From assembly GCF_032854445.1 (NCBI RefSeq), contig NC_088303.1:20713501-20777500 (forward strand): a stretch of 64,000 nucleotides of DNA, written 5' to 3'. The notes under the pieces were generated by a model, which was not told the origin of the DNA, made no database searches, and saw nothing but the letters and a program-made list of their open reading frames with translations. The DNA is from Liolophura sinensis (taxonomy: Eukaryota > Mollusca > Polyplacophora > Chitonida > Chitonidae). Shown in pieces: positions 1 to 11,770 of the stretch; the first letter of the stretch is position 1; each line of letters starts with the position of its first letter. Made by a program: the position numbers and the translations under genes.

Positions 1-1094
1 GTCATAAAACCACGATTCTTTACAATGCTTTGTTTACTACCAAAAAACACGTCTGTAAATAATTCACTTTGTATACATTCTGTACAAATAAACACGATAT
101 TCCCTGTACTTTCCCTGATACTTGTTAAAAGATTAGGGTCGTTTTCACTCTCATTTGGGTCAAATCATCCTCTGTGTCTCACCCATCAGTCGAACAATTT
201 TACTGTTGCACTAGCATTTACAACTTTACCCAGTGATACGTGCGCTCGAAGATTGCATGTCAGACAGGAGTATAGAGTTTCTGAGTATTTGCAGAAGACT
301 ATTTTTGTTACACGTTGTTAATTTGGACGGCATGATTTAAAACATGTAGATGTGCAGGTGACCATTTTACACTACATGTGTTAATTTGGACGACAAAATC
401 GGTGTGCCTATGACTTAAACTAAGTGTTTTCATTTCTACGTGATAGTTACATGTCTTGTGACACGACACCTTGCCAAGCATCGCAAGACGCATTTGACTT
501 GTCAAGCAGTATGGATATATTTAGTAAGCGGCACATGGCTCACATTAAGTTAAAGAAACTCAAATCTTTATGTGTAAAGCAGTGCATCACTTCTGAAAAT
601 ATTAAAATGTTTGTCTAGGGCTTTGTTCAGAGTGAGTTTCTCGATATAATTTGAAACATAGCGTTTCTCTTCGATAGCAACATTACCGACACCATTCCCA
701 TATGACCAAGCCTGGTATTTCCATCCATACAGATAGTCATACTGCACGACCTAGTCATCGGATGCACGGATGCACAGTTGCAATTTGGCAGACAGAAATT
801 CACTATTTATTGTGTACTGTAATTATATCCTCGCTGTTTACATCCCGGTGCTTTGGGTACCTCTCTAATGTCTCTGTAGGGCTGAGGCAATTTGGCGTGG
901 TAATAAGCATTCCTCGCAGATATCCATGACTGGATAATGAACATGATAATTGGGTGAAGTGAGGCTGTATCCCACACGAACACAATTAAATGCATAACAG
1001 TTTGTGCTACTCGTAAACATCAAATAATCATACTTAACTAGAATAAAGGCATGACCGAAAGAAAAACGGCTTTGTAATCTGTCCTTGATAAGTG
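1..1094. other. No gene recognised
   Basis: AT-rich. Open frames are short and unrelated to anything I know. A 13-mer, GTTAATTTGGACG, occurs at 317 and 380. Confidence 0.6.
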
Positions 1095-1226
1095 TGATTG
1101 CGAGATCGAATCCAACACCTGCCGTGTTGATTGCTTTACGGTTGGAAGTGTCTAATATACGTGCGAAAGCTGATGGATGTCCCGAGTGCTCAGTGGAGCT
1201 ATTTCAAGCAGTAAATAAATAAATTC
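1095..1226 (+). mobile_element. SINE-like element (candidate)
   Basis: GCGAGATCGAATCCAAC near 1100 resembles a box B region. About 110 bases later the segment ends in a GTAAATAAATAAATT tail. No box A is visible and no second copy occurs in the window. Confidence 0.3.
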
Positions 1227-1390
1227 ACTCGATCGCCGGCGCGCAAGCCCTGAACATGACATAGGCCTAAAAGTGTCTCAAAGAATATAACAGAATTCTA
1301 AAAGAGATCATCACATCATAATGTGTTTTTGAATTACCCGGATGTAATTCAAACATCAAAAGCCTCGTCAGATAAGGGCCGATGTAAGCC

Positions 1391-1398
1391 TATATAAA
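1391..1398 (+). promoter_or_regulatory. TATA-like box
   Basis: TATATAAA followed by a GC-richer stretch (ACATGGCCGCCAC) and a possible initiator near 1421. No convincing exon follows; the open frame at 1510-1887 overlaps another on the opposite strand. Confidence 0.25.
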
Positions 1399-2128
1399 AC
1401 ATGGCCGCCACAATTACACAACAGTCTCTGTGCAGGCTCGTCTAGTCGACTATAAAACCTAATACTTCTGTTCCTTGATACTCTTACTAGAAAAAAGACC
1501 TTTAGACTTATGTTCACATCATCACCTGATCTCGGCGAGGTCTTTCACACTTTTACCGCTGATTCTCCCTTACTGTTTACTCCTATATCGGTTACAGTCC
1601 GTAGTGTTATCAAAAAACACAGAGATGTGCTGATATACCGATGTCTGGTGCTGACACAGAGTCCATACACCAGGCACCTACGAGTACAACTATTCATGTT
1701 CCGCCTGATTTCCTGTTTTCTTTTGGGCTTGACATTTACAGGCAACCTCGAATACCATGCGCTGTTTAGCCAATTAAGCAGAAAGATACTATCTTTGTTT
1801 TCATCCATCAGTGTTATTTACAGATGCACTTGTTTGCTTGTACATTTTGCCATATTTATACGCGAAAATGATTGTTCCAGAGTGTAGGTCAGTTTGGGCA
1901 CACAAGATATTTCCATCATTTTATTATATAACTTATGATAATTTCTTTTCTCCTACATATTGGGGTATATGTTAGTAGGCAATGGAGTATCCCCATTTAA
2001 TCATACATGAAGGTGTAGCGACTAATATTCCGTGATGGTATCACTCTTGAACGTTGTAGCTCAAAGACAGCCATATGTCATATTGGTCTGAGATGTGATA
2101 AATCTTACTGAACAGACCCATGCTGATC

Positions 2129-2165
2129 ACAAGTAAGAAATTACGCGATAACAAGTAAGAAATTA
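2129..2165. repeat. Small tandem duplication
   Basis: ACAAGTAAGAAATTA occurs at 2129 and 2151, 22 bases apart. Confidence 0.7.
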
Positions 2166-3147
2166 TGTGCGATACATCCACTATGAATGTGCAGCTCCCA
2201 AATGACTTGCTTAACACAGGGTTCAAGTATGAAACCATTGTAAGCTCGTACCATGCTCCTGTCTGTATATGAGTTTCCCCATTTAGGTGTCAAACAGGAA
2301 ACCATGTCGCGTGTGGGCCTCATATTTGGGGCTGCATCTAGGCCTATGGCACACAGAAAGACGTCCCATTCTTGTCTGAAATTTTTAGTCATGCAGAGTG
2401 TATGGCTCAATGGGAGGCTCTGGATAGTCGTCCCATACCCCTCTCAAAACGGAATCCACTTACAGTATATGATATATCTATATAGCTCTACAAGAGAAAG
2501 ATCCATATCGATCCCCAATCGGAAACTACGTCGATTATATAATATATCATCTATGTTTGTACATCAACTCTAAGACAGGCGCCTAAACTGACCCTTCATC
2601 ACAAACTATGCACACTATATGTCGGAGTGTTTAGCTGGTTTCGAGGTTTTCCGTTTATACATGAATCTCAAATGTCGCTGTTTATATATATCGCAATGCA
2701 GCATCAAAGTACGCTGCATTGCTCCATTATCCTTTGTTCAAATCTTTTTACACTTTAGACATTCAAATGGCATGATTTTGCTAATATACTGAACAAGTTT
2801 CAAGGTCACAGCTTGAATAGTATGTACACAGGGTTAAAATGAAAACATAGCCTCAAAAACGCACGTTGCGGTGACCCACATTGCATCACACGTCAGGTTT
2901 TATGAGTAGAGCGCGCGCTGCACCTGTGTGACACGCATCAAGGACTGCTGGAAACAATTACTCGTAAGGAGATTGAGGACTCAATCAGTTCATGGAAGTA
3001 ACTTTGCGCTAACGAGAAGATGGAGGACCAATTGATCCCCTTTTCAAGTAAAACAAGGTAGAACATCATTCTGAAATGTCCGAAACATGCATTTTTGACT
3101 CTATTTTGATTTTGGTCCCATGAACAAAAATCTTACAGGATGAAATC

Positions 3148-3181
<34 letters not shown>

Positions 3182-3182
3182 T
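3148..3182. repeat. (CATA)n(TA)n microsatellite
   Basis: Catacatacata passing into an uninterrupted TA run. Confidence 0.9.
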
Positions 3183-3845
3183 CACCAAGAAAAATGTCCA
3201 GTTTTACCTGAGCAGAGCAGATCTGCATTCATGAATACGGTTCTCACCCCGTAAGCTATGATTTATCTGACAACGTGCCTGGCATTTAAGGAATAATGAA
3301 ATCTTCTTCCATCTGACATTTTCATGGCTGACTTAGGCTAACCTTGGCTGAGCCTCTTCATTTACGACTGCAAATGGCGCCTTGCCCGCCAATAACTCCA
3401 GCAGCCAACTACAGCCTAATTGACGACTTACGGCCGCAGTTGGTTGGCTAAGGTCTGGAATATAGAGATGTTTACGTATGGCATTTGTGACAGAGGCGGA
3501 AGGAACCCCATCCAAGTCTGAAGTATACGGGCGAATTCTGGAAATCACGGCGGAGGCTTGTATCCAGGCTGTCTCTAGTCACGGCATGTACGCTGTCCAG
3601 ACACCGACCGAGTGTAAAAATTGATCAAGTGTCATTTAAAGCCATATTCTTGTCAGGGTTATTCCAAGAGCGTATCAATTAATTAGATCCGTACGCATAC
3701 TGGTTCGGAATTAAATACACACTGGCGGCCACGCAATCTGCTTACCCTATATGGCTAACAGCGTGCACGTTTACAGCTGGACATGTTTTAACACAAGAAA
3801 AGAATCTTGCCGTATGGTTTCTTCACCATTTAGACTTCAGCCCAC

Positions 3846-3875
3846 GAAATGTACATGGATGAAATGTACATGGAT
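3846..3875. repeat. 15-bp perfect duplication
   Basis: GAAATGTACATGGAT is repeated head to tail. Confidence 0.85.
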
Positions 3876-5986
3876 GAACACACAACACAGGCGAGACATT
3901 ACTGTGTTCTTTGTTAACATGAAATAAATAGAAATACCCGTAGATAATCATATAGACAAGTATACAACGATAATGTGCGTTCACAAAACCACACATTGGT
4001 AGCTGAGACCATGTAGAATTTTTGGGGAATTGGCCTTGCGATTATAGTCCTGGAAAATCCTTACTGGTTGACGGCTGGTATAAGAATGTCAACGCATAGA
4101 TTTAAATCACTGGATTTTACAAAAGAAAAATAAAAGGTTTTAATGACTATTCGTATATTTCACAAGCGCTAACACACACTCATTTATAACTAAGGTGGTC
4201 CATTGGAGTACATCTTTGTCTTGATGGTTTGATACCTTGTAGAGATGAAAATCAACAACTTTCCACTGCTTCAGGTATTTAAATTCTAAGGGACAACTGA
4301 GACATTTCACCCCTAACACATTCATGCATCCATGGCTATCTGGCAATGAGAGAATAGGAGTGTCTTACACAGTTCAGTAGCATTTTTGTCACCTTTGTCA
4401 CAAATGACTGGTTAAGTCAGGTAAGGACGGTCTATACATATATACATATGCATCAACCACCTGTCATATTGGTGTAGGGTGTGTGTTTGAAAGCGGTGGG
4501 GCCAATGACAGATAAGACAGATAAGGTAACAAAACTTCCTTCTATACAAATCAAGAAGCTCCAAAACACAAGGAATAGCGCTCCCCAGCGGGCTGCCGCA
4601 GTGTTTACACGGCCTTCTACAGCGGATGAATTCACAGCAAACATTTACTCTCAGCGCAGAAGATTAAAACGGCGGAGATGCACGAACCAGGACACTCAAT
4701 CAATAGAGTCCAGGCAGATATGTGGTTATCAGAAAAACAAATACAACACTCGACTAGAGAAAGAGCTATTAGGCTTCCGAGAACACAATAGATTCCCCCT
4801 ACTCCAAACACCACAGGCGTTATAATTGCAGAACTCTTCACCACTTCCACATATGAACATTTTCTCGATTCATATTTGAACGCACCGAAGGAAGAAATGC
4901 AATCAATGTCTCTTATCATTACAAACATCCGTTACGTTTTAGGACAAATGGGCAATTATTTGACTAAGTCTTCTAGTTCAAGTACAATACATTTTTATAT
5001 GCAGTATAGTTCTCTACCAGTTGAAGTTCCGTTCAACTGAGGACTTAAGCCCATGAAAGCCTGAAATGTTGGTGCCTAGTACACATGGTAGTTGTATTCA
5101 AATACAAGCCTCGAGGGCTCTGTTCTTGTTTAACTGAACAGCTCGTCAACTGATTATGTATACAGCAGGCGAGCTATTCAAATAGATCGATCAGTCGTGA
5201 TTGATCTCTCCTGGTGCCGATAATCACGTAAGGAAGGGTATTCGTGAGGTCTGTCAATAACAACACCGGCAAAACGATTTGCAAAGGAATAAGGAACAGC
5301 TGCAGTGTTTCGCGCCGAGTGCAACGGGCTGGTTTCTGTCATAAATGTATTGAACCAAGTTTGGCATTAACATACTGCTACAGACTACATAGTGTGCAGG
5401 GTCAGGAGACGAGGGGATACTTCTATTCAGGAATCTCTAGTCACAATCCAGCCGTAAATGATTGGTGTGGCAGTTACGACGCATGTTATTAAACCCTCCA
5501 ACACATTATTGCAGAGAAAACGAGTAATATGTGGTGCGGAAAACTAAACTGATCCTCGAGCTTTTCAAACATATAGAATGACACATAGAAGCACTGACGC
5601 TTGTTTTTAGAAAACAAAGATTGATGCTGAAATATAAAACTACGCATATACACTGACGTGGTAAATGACGGCTTAAGTGTGGACACCCAGCTGAATGATG
5701 TTAGATTACGCGTAATCAGGACAACCACACATTCTTACTTTCAGATAGATTCGCGATGCAAATCTCAGATAATATATGTAATGATAGCATCTCCATATAT
5801 ACTGTCGTAAGCACGTCTGTACGATAGCCATACTGTCAGCGTTTCTCACAGAAGTTGTGCATTAAAGTTGTTCAGTTTTTAAAGGTTTATGCTGAATTGA
5901 TGAATACATATACATAGACATATTAAATAATCTCCACATTAACAATATTATTATATGATATTAGCATTCCAGAATAAGTAATGGTG

Positions 5987-5987
<1 letters not shown>

Positions 5988-6036
<49 letters not shown>

Positions 6037-6057
6037 CACACACACACACACACACTC
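5988..6057. repeat. (CA)n microsatellite
   Basis: About 70 bases of CA repeats with one TATATA interruption near 6031. Confidence 0.95.
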
Positions 6058-6328
6058 CAGTATAACTCGTTGTGGTGTGAGATAACAACAAAATTTGATG
6101 TTGTGAAGGAATGAGAAGGTAAAATATAGAGGACACAGATAGAAAGAGGTGCAATGGCGAAATAAGTTTCACTATCTCATGTAAAGCGGTAATATACAAA
6201 TGGCGAAGGGCGAAGCTTTGGAGATGAAAGGTATTGTATACGCAAATCACTTCATTACCTGTATTCGATTGTCTTGAGAAACAGCTCAAGCAACAAGTTT
6301 TAAAAGATCAATTCCTGCGTTATTATTT

Positions 6329-6390
6329 AGATTTATTTATTTATTTATTATTTAACGCCGTACTACAGAATATTTCATTACAGCGGATAG
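6329..6390 (-). mobile_element. SINE type A 3' fragment, decayed
   Basis: ATTTATTTATTTATTATTTA followed by ACGCCGTACTACAGAATATT. The GATTGGTG block is lost and the element ends after the 3' domain. Confidence 0.5.
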
Positions 6391-7472
6391 TCTGTTCTTA
6401 ATCCCCTAACACGACTTTTAAAGTACACACCTTCCATCCTACAGAAGTGACACGGCCTACATAAGCCAAGACTGTCTGATCAGGAGGTGGCTTTACACGG
6501 GATTATACTGCCACCCTTCCCCTACCCTCTTCCACACCGACTTATTAACATATAGGTGTCTTGGCAGCTCATTAGATATGTACAAGTACATAAGCTCCAA
6601 AGCCTTACTTCCTGCCCGTTGTCCGGCCATATTATGAACCTGTCACGTGAAATGCCAACAAGGGCTCCCCAGAGGGTTCTGGACAAATCGACTTAAGCTC
6701 GTTTATTCATTCATATTCATTGTACTGGCTGTATCTGACAATTCAATCCCCCAAGCATACGCTTGCTGCCGCGGTGTTCCGCAACTACAATTTTGTTATC
6801 AAAGATTTATTCACAATAATATTTTCGCAGTGTTCCGGGAAGACACAATTAAAAATTCAACAGAAATAGAAAAGGTTTACTTCAGGAAAAGATAGAACAA
6901 GGCATTTACAAGAATGTTGCTGTGCCTTAATCATGTACCAGACACATTTTATGACCGTATGTCCCTGTGGAATAAACTGAGCGGTTGGAATCCATACACT
7001 ATATTCTGTTCTCAATACTGTTATGACATACTCTTCTAGTATAAATATCTAACAAGATGGAAGATTTTCAAAAAGTCGGACTCTAAAAAAGCCAAACCTG
7101 GAGTACGGTTAGCTGCATTTCCGAATGTCTCTCAACGGATATCTTTGCCTATAGGATCTGATGCTTTTCTTGAACTTTTCCTATCCTGGTTTTCTCATAA
7201 ACGAGTGAATTTACTGATTTATTGCCAGTCTATTTCGTTTTAGACATACAGTCTTGTTGAAAATTGAAAATATCTGATATGTCATACTTCATGTATAGTT
7301 AGTAAAAAGGGAGTTTTCATTTCCCACCAAACATATAACGATTAGAGTCAACACTATATTCCTATTTCCTGGATAATTTTCGGCCTTCACATATTGAATT
7401 TATCTCATTCTGTCATGTATACACACGACTAAAGTCATGAGATAATGGAGCATCACACATTGTTAACATACA
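6391..7472. other. No gene recognised
   Basis: Low-complexity AT-rich spacer with no repeat I can name. Confidence 0.55.
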
Positions 7473-7612
7473 CACCCCTTCATCACGGCCATATCTAGAT
7501 CAACCCTTCATCAGGGTCATATCTAGAACAACCCTTCATCAGGGTCATATCTAGAAGAACTCTTCATCAAGGCCATATCTATAACAACCATTCATCAGGG
7601 TTTTGTTTTGTT
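7473..7612. repeat. 28-bp tandem array, 5 units
   Basis: Units at 28-bp steps contain CAACCCTTCATCAGGGTCAT and ATATCTAGA. Each unit holds a small dyad, ACCCT-TCATC-AGGGT. Confidence 0.9.
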
Positions 7613-10600
7613 TTTTTGCTCCCAAACTGTTGGCCGCCTAAGCTAAACAAGCTGTATTATAAAACTAACAAGTAAATTAACCAAAATATGATGGTTTACC
7701 AATAAAATGTTAAGTTTTTTATATAGATTTCTTTCATTCACTGACTTAAAAGCGCTCAGATAGCATCATTTTCAGTTGTATTTCTAAAATGTCTTTATTC
7801 AGTCACAATAGCACAATTAAAGTTTGGGATCCTTTAATGTTTTTTCTAGATATGGCCCTGTTGATCCAAGTATCGACAAAGCGATGATTTGGTGAAGTCG
7901 TGGGTGGGTTGTGAGGGCTGGGGTATTTTAAACAAGTAGTATTCGGTCCAGCCTTTACGCTGCAATTCACGAAGTGGTCTGATTTCTTGTGACGGCCAAG
8001 CTTAACGACGTAACTGGTGAACCAGTCGACCTGAGACAGGGTTATTAATACCGGTGTGTAAACTTGGGTCACATGACCTCTATCTACGTCATCCAGATAA
8101 GTCATGCTGTACACAAAACTCTACATCTGTATGTACTTGACAGTATGAAAGCGACACGTTGTATGTCCGTCTGACAGGCAATGATACTTATCACGTGGTG
8201 TGAGTCTTTGGCAGTTTGTTTGTAAAAAGACCGGGAGACACCTATTAAAATTAAATATGCTGGTCCAGGGTCATTCTATAGCGCAATGGACAAACTGGTA
8301 AAAGTCAGAGGGGAGAACAGCATGCACGTTATACTGTGTGCTAGGCTAAATTGAATGAATGGCTATAGGTCTTAAAACCACAACTGCAATATCCCAGCCA
8401 TATCTCATCGATTTACATTTGAAACTTCTGTACATCAGATGCAAATCTATAACAAACATACAGCTTGTGAGAAAACAATTCCAGCAAATGCAAAACTTTG
8501 CCAGCAGTTTACAAACAAATAAGAGACTATTCTGAAAATGAAGGTTTACCCTGGCATCCGCGTGCAAATGAGGCGGTTACAACGCCAAATCTGTAATAAC
8601 CTATCAGTCACAGCATCAACGGCGAATATAGCAAACTGATGACAGCATAACGTCTAAGGTGTAAATTGAATACAGTGCCAACTTCCTACTCTTAGATATG
8701 TTTGCTGCCTGTTTGAAAGTGGGCTGCAGTTTCTGCTCAGCGCTATGTTGATCGATATAAACACAGCAGTTCTACTACATAGCATTATTGTCCAGGGATC
8801 TGCATTCAACAGTGGAACTCAGCACTGCAATCAACCAGCATCGGCGGGAGGTGGGGGGGTCGGGGGGTGAGGGGCAATGCCAATAGCGTTGGGGCCATAA
8901 AATCACCTGTTGAACACAGGCAATGCAGCTGCCTCTTACACCGCTGAAGATCGGGATCAGAAGCTAAGGCTCACACGTTATTGTCTGTTCTCAAAATAGT
9001 ACTTCTTATACATACAGGTATATTTAAACACGAGTGAGGTATAGGTGTATGACAAAGGCCAAGTATGTACAGGTAAAAGAATACCTCCGTGTCAATCCAG
9101 GGTCACTAACGTTTACATGAAAATTGGCAAAACTGCGGGCAACCTCTGTGAGCAAATAGTGACCATTCAGTGTAAACTGGGTTGTTATATTCGGATATGT
9201 AGGCATAACGGTGTTTTGTGCTAAATGAACTTCAACTATCGTTAAAATAGGTATCATTTCCAACAATGAAACAACTTTCTCGAAAACAATGAAACGTGAA
9301 ATTTGAAATGAATTTACCCGGTTCGAAATAAAAATCGCTTATATCAACAGAAGGGATATATATTGGTATTCCGATCATGTTTTGTGCATTCTTTTGACTA
9401 ATTAAGTACCCGGTAGAATTTAAAGTATACTTCGTCCATCATTATTAATAAAACGTTTCCTATGTTTTTATTCCCTAGTTTAATCAACAGTGTAACAATA
9501 AAAGCTACAGGATAATATACCTCACAATACATTCGGATTCTGTAAGGCATTGTGTCCTGAAACTAAACACCAGTTATACATTTTAACTTTTTTACATGCC
9601 AAACTACACTATCACACACGTAGGCACATATGTTTGGACCATATATTGATGGTGATACACATTCATATATTGAGTGATACTAAAATTGATTTGAAAACCG
9701 GAGACAAACGCTATAATTGTTCCCTGTAGCTGGTGGCAGGTTGTAGCTTCGTGTCATTTGTTCAGATTAAGGTTAGATTCAAGCATCAGTATTCGGGTTA
9801 ATATCGATCGCCTTGTGAACTGATGTTGTCACATATATACTAGGACCTGAAGGGAGAAGCCAGGGCTGTAAATATTATGATCGCTATATAGGATCTCTAT
9901 ATTTGTACTTACATGTAAATCTGAAGCCCGGGTGGTGAAGAGCTTAACCTATCACTAACTCAAATCATTATCACCGCCCCCACCCCCTCCCCCCGCCCCC
10001 CAACCACTTCTGGTCTCTCAGCTCTAACCCGGGAAGGTTACCTTTTGCACCCACATATGAATGATGTATAAATGGATATATAAGCGTCCCGCACCTGACT
10101 TCACCGCTTTGACATTCTGTCAAACACATTTCTGTTAAACAGACATATTTCAAAATTTTCAAAAATTTCAGGATCAGGTAACTAAAACCTCTTGTTGTGT
10201 TTGCAAGTTTAAACTATAATACTGAATATATTGTATACAAACCCGCCGGTTCAAATTCAAATATTTTGACAAATACGAATTGTTTTGACTTCCTCGTCAC
10301 CAGAGGAGCTCATGGGCGCCCCCTGGTGGGCCACATACGTTGACATCTCTCATGGTGTGATTAAAGTGTCATTAAGCAGTCGTGATCGTCCTCAATTACC
10401 ATACAAGTTAAGCCGGCATATCAGGCACACTGCACGTGAGAAGCGCTGTTTTAATTCTTAGAGCCAAAACTTTAACGCTGAAAACATATTAAAAGCCTTG
10501 CATTGTTAAGTTATGAACCGGAAAACAAAGAGCACGAGTAGTAGAACAGGAAACATGAAATAGAAAAAAAAATCCTACAGCCAAGCTTTTACAGTGATGA

Positions 10601-11536
10601 TAAGTAATGTGACATGTGGACGTATCCGGATTTGCCAATTACAAAGTTTGGGTTGTAAAGTCAGTAACTAGCCAAAACACCGAATCTATATTACCTAAAA
10701 CATATTACAACACCTAAAGTTAATAGGGTTTTTCTACAGGTGTGATTTCGGGATATATAACCATATTATGCTAGTATATATGTTAATCGCGCTTTGACCC
10801 GATACGTATACAAGAGGCGTATTAACGTGTTCAGTGTGTGAAATGAGAATGTAGTATTCAAGTATACCCTTATCGTCTAAAGCAATAATTCAAAAAGTGA
10901 ATTCTATGCTTAAAAACATTTACTTGAATCGCTGCCGCCCAATGAATCTTGTGAAATTTCGTGTTCATTGCAACGGAGTACCAGCGCCACATGCAGCTTA
11001 TTCTAAATGCATATGCCATTCATGCCGTGCTAAATGTTACAAGCAAATGTACCTAGACAGGCCTACAAAATCTATGATGTATAGAAGATGATATAACTGA
11101 AAGGATATTATATCGTATTTATTTACCAAATATAAAACTTTCACAGTGAGTTAAAATGTAGACAACAGGGCAGTCATAATGAATATTAATAAAAGAAAGA
11201 ATATGGAATTTTAGAAGGGCGCGTCTAAAGAGAATTATAGCAGTTCAATATAGTCCAGTTTTACATGAGTCCGCTTAGTTCTGGAGGGCTGTGTTAGCTC
11301 GGACTGGTTTGCTAAAAATATGCAAATTGCTGATAGTGAAACTGTGAAGCTATGTAGAGGAATGGACAAAAACAATAAAGCCAGCAATTCTGGTCAAATA
11401 GTGGATATATCATCTCTGCTGTACGCGTCTTAAGAATGTGGTATGACTGCTGGTCAAACACTCACTCGGACACTGAATTCAGTCTGTGACGATGACACAA
11501 AGAGTTATTTTGGGAGGGGTTGAAAGTTTGACTTAC
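7613..11536. other. Probable intron or 3' part of the signal-peptide gene; no exon identified
   Basis: Later exons of the minus-strand signal-peptide gene should lie here or further left. Candidate acceptors near 10472 and 11094 lead to stops within one to about 17 codons in the required phase. G- and C-rich runs lie at 8850-8875 and 9975-10000. A plus-strand frame at 10897-11091 has six cysteines (KCICHSCRAKC) but no good splice sites. Confidence 0.4.
10316..10329 (-). promoter_or_regulatory. CTCF-type site
   Basis: The minus strand reads CCACCAGGGGGCGC, an exact match to the core consensus CCASYAGRKGGCRS. It lies 1.2 kb downstream of the signal-peptide exon. Confidence 0.45.
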
Positions 11537-11596
11537 CTCAGCTGCTAATGTCAGACCGAGCACGATAAGAAGGAAGACACGAATTCTGAACGCCAT
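11537..11596 (-). CDS. First coding exon of a secreted protein gene (signal peptide)
   Basis: Sixty nt give exactly 20 codons. They encode a classic signal peptide: a basic n-region MAFRIR, a hydrophobic core VFLLIVLGLTL, and a small-residue c-region AAE. The ATG at 11596 has A at -3 and G at +4. The exon ends GAG|GTAAGTC, an almost perfect donor, in phase 0. A TATA box lies about 157-164 bases upstream. The mature protein is encoded further left (below 11536), but I could not find a convincing second exon, so its identity is unknown. Single-exon signal peptides joined to later exons are common in animal genes for secreted peptides and shell or mucus proteins. Confidence 0.65.
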
Positions 11597-11724
11597 GCTT
11601 GGTGCTAGGTATAGGTATCCTCTCACGTCGCAGACTGGTAAATCCCGGGGGGAATTTCACACAGGTTTGGCTAGAACACACATACACCGCCGAGGCAATT
11701 CTCGAGACCTAGTGAAACCCACAC

Positions 11725-11765
11725 AAGCTGCATAGAGACAATTCGCGTGGTAAATATATACCCTT
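11725..11765 (-). promoter_or_regulatory. TATA promoter of the signal-peptide gene
   Basis: On the minus strand TATATATT lies at 11760-11753. An AACAAAG motif (TCF/SOX-like) is just upstream at about 11770. The expected start site is near 11728, giving a 5' leader of about 130 nt before the ATG at 11596. The link to the coding exon rests on position and orientation. Confidence 0.5.
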
Positions 11766-11770
11766 TGTTC

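Larger units (their letters stand above)
1399..5987. other. No gene recognised
   Basis: Contains only the small duplications and microsatellite listed. The frame at 1510-1887 is the longest, but it has no family features and a competing frame on the other strand. The GC-richer patch at 3330-3620 has an open minus-strand frame (to 3333) without recognisable motifs. Confidence 0.55.

Noticed and set aside
1510-1887. 125-codon plus-strand frame downstream of a TATA-like box
   Set aside because: An 87-codon frame overlaps it on the other strand, no domain or splice logic is visible, and composition matches the spacer.
10897-11091. Cysteine-rich 64-codon frame (KCICHSCRAKC) near the signal-peptide exon
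   Set aside because: It is on the opposite strand from that gene and has no believable splice sites of its own.
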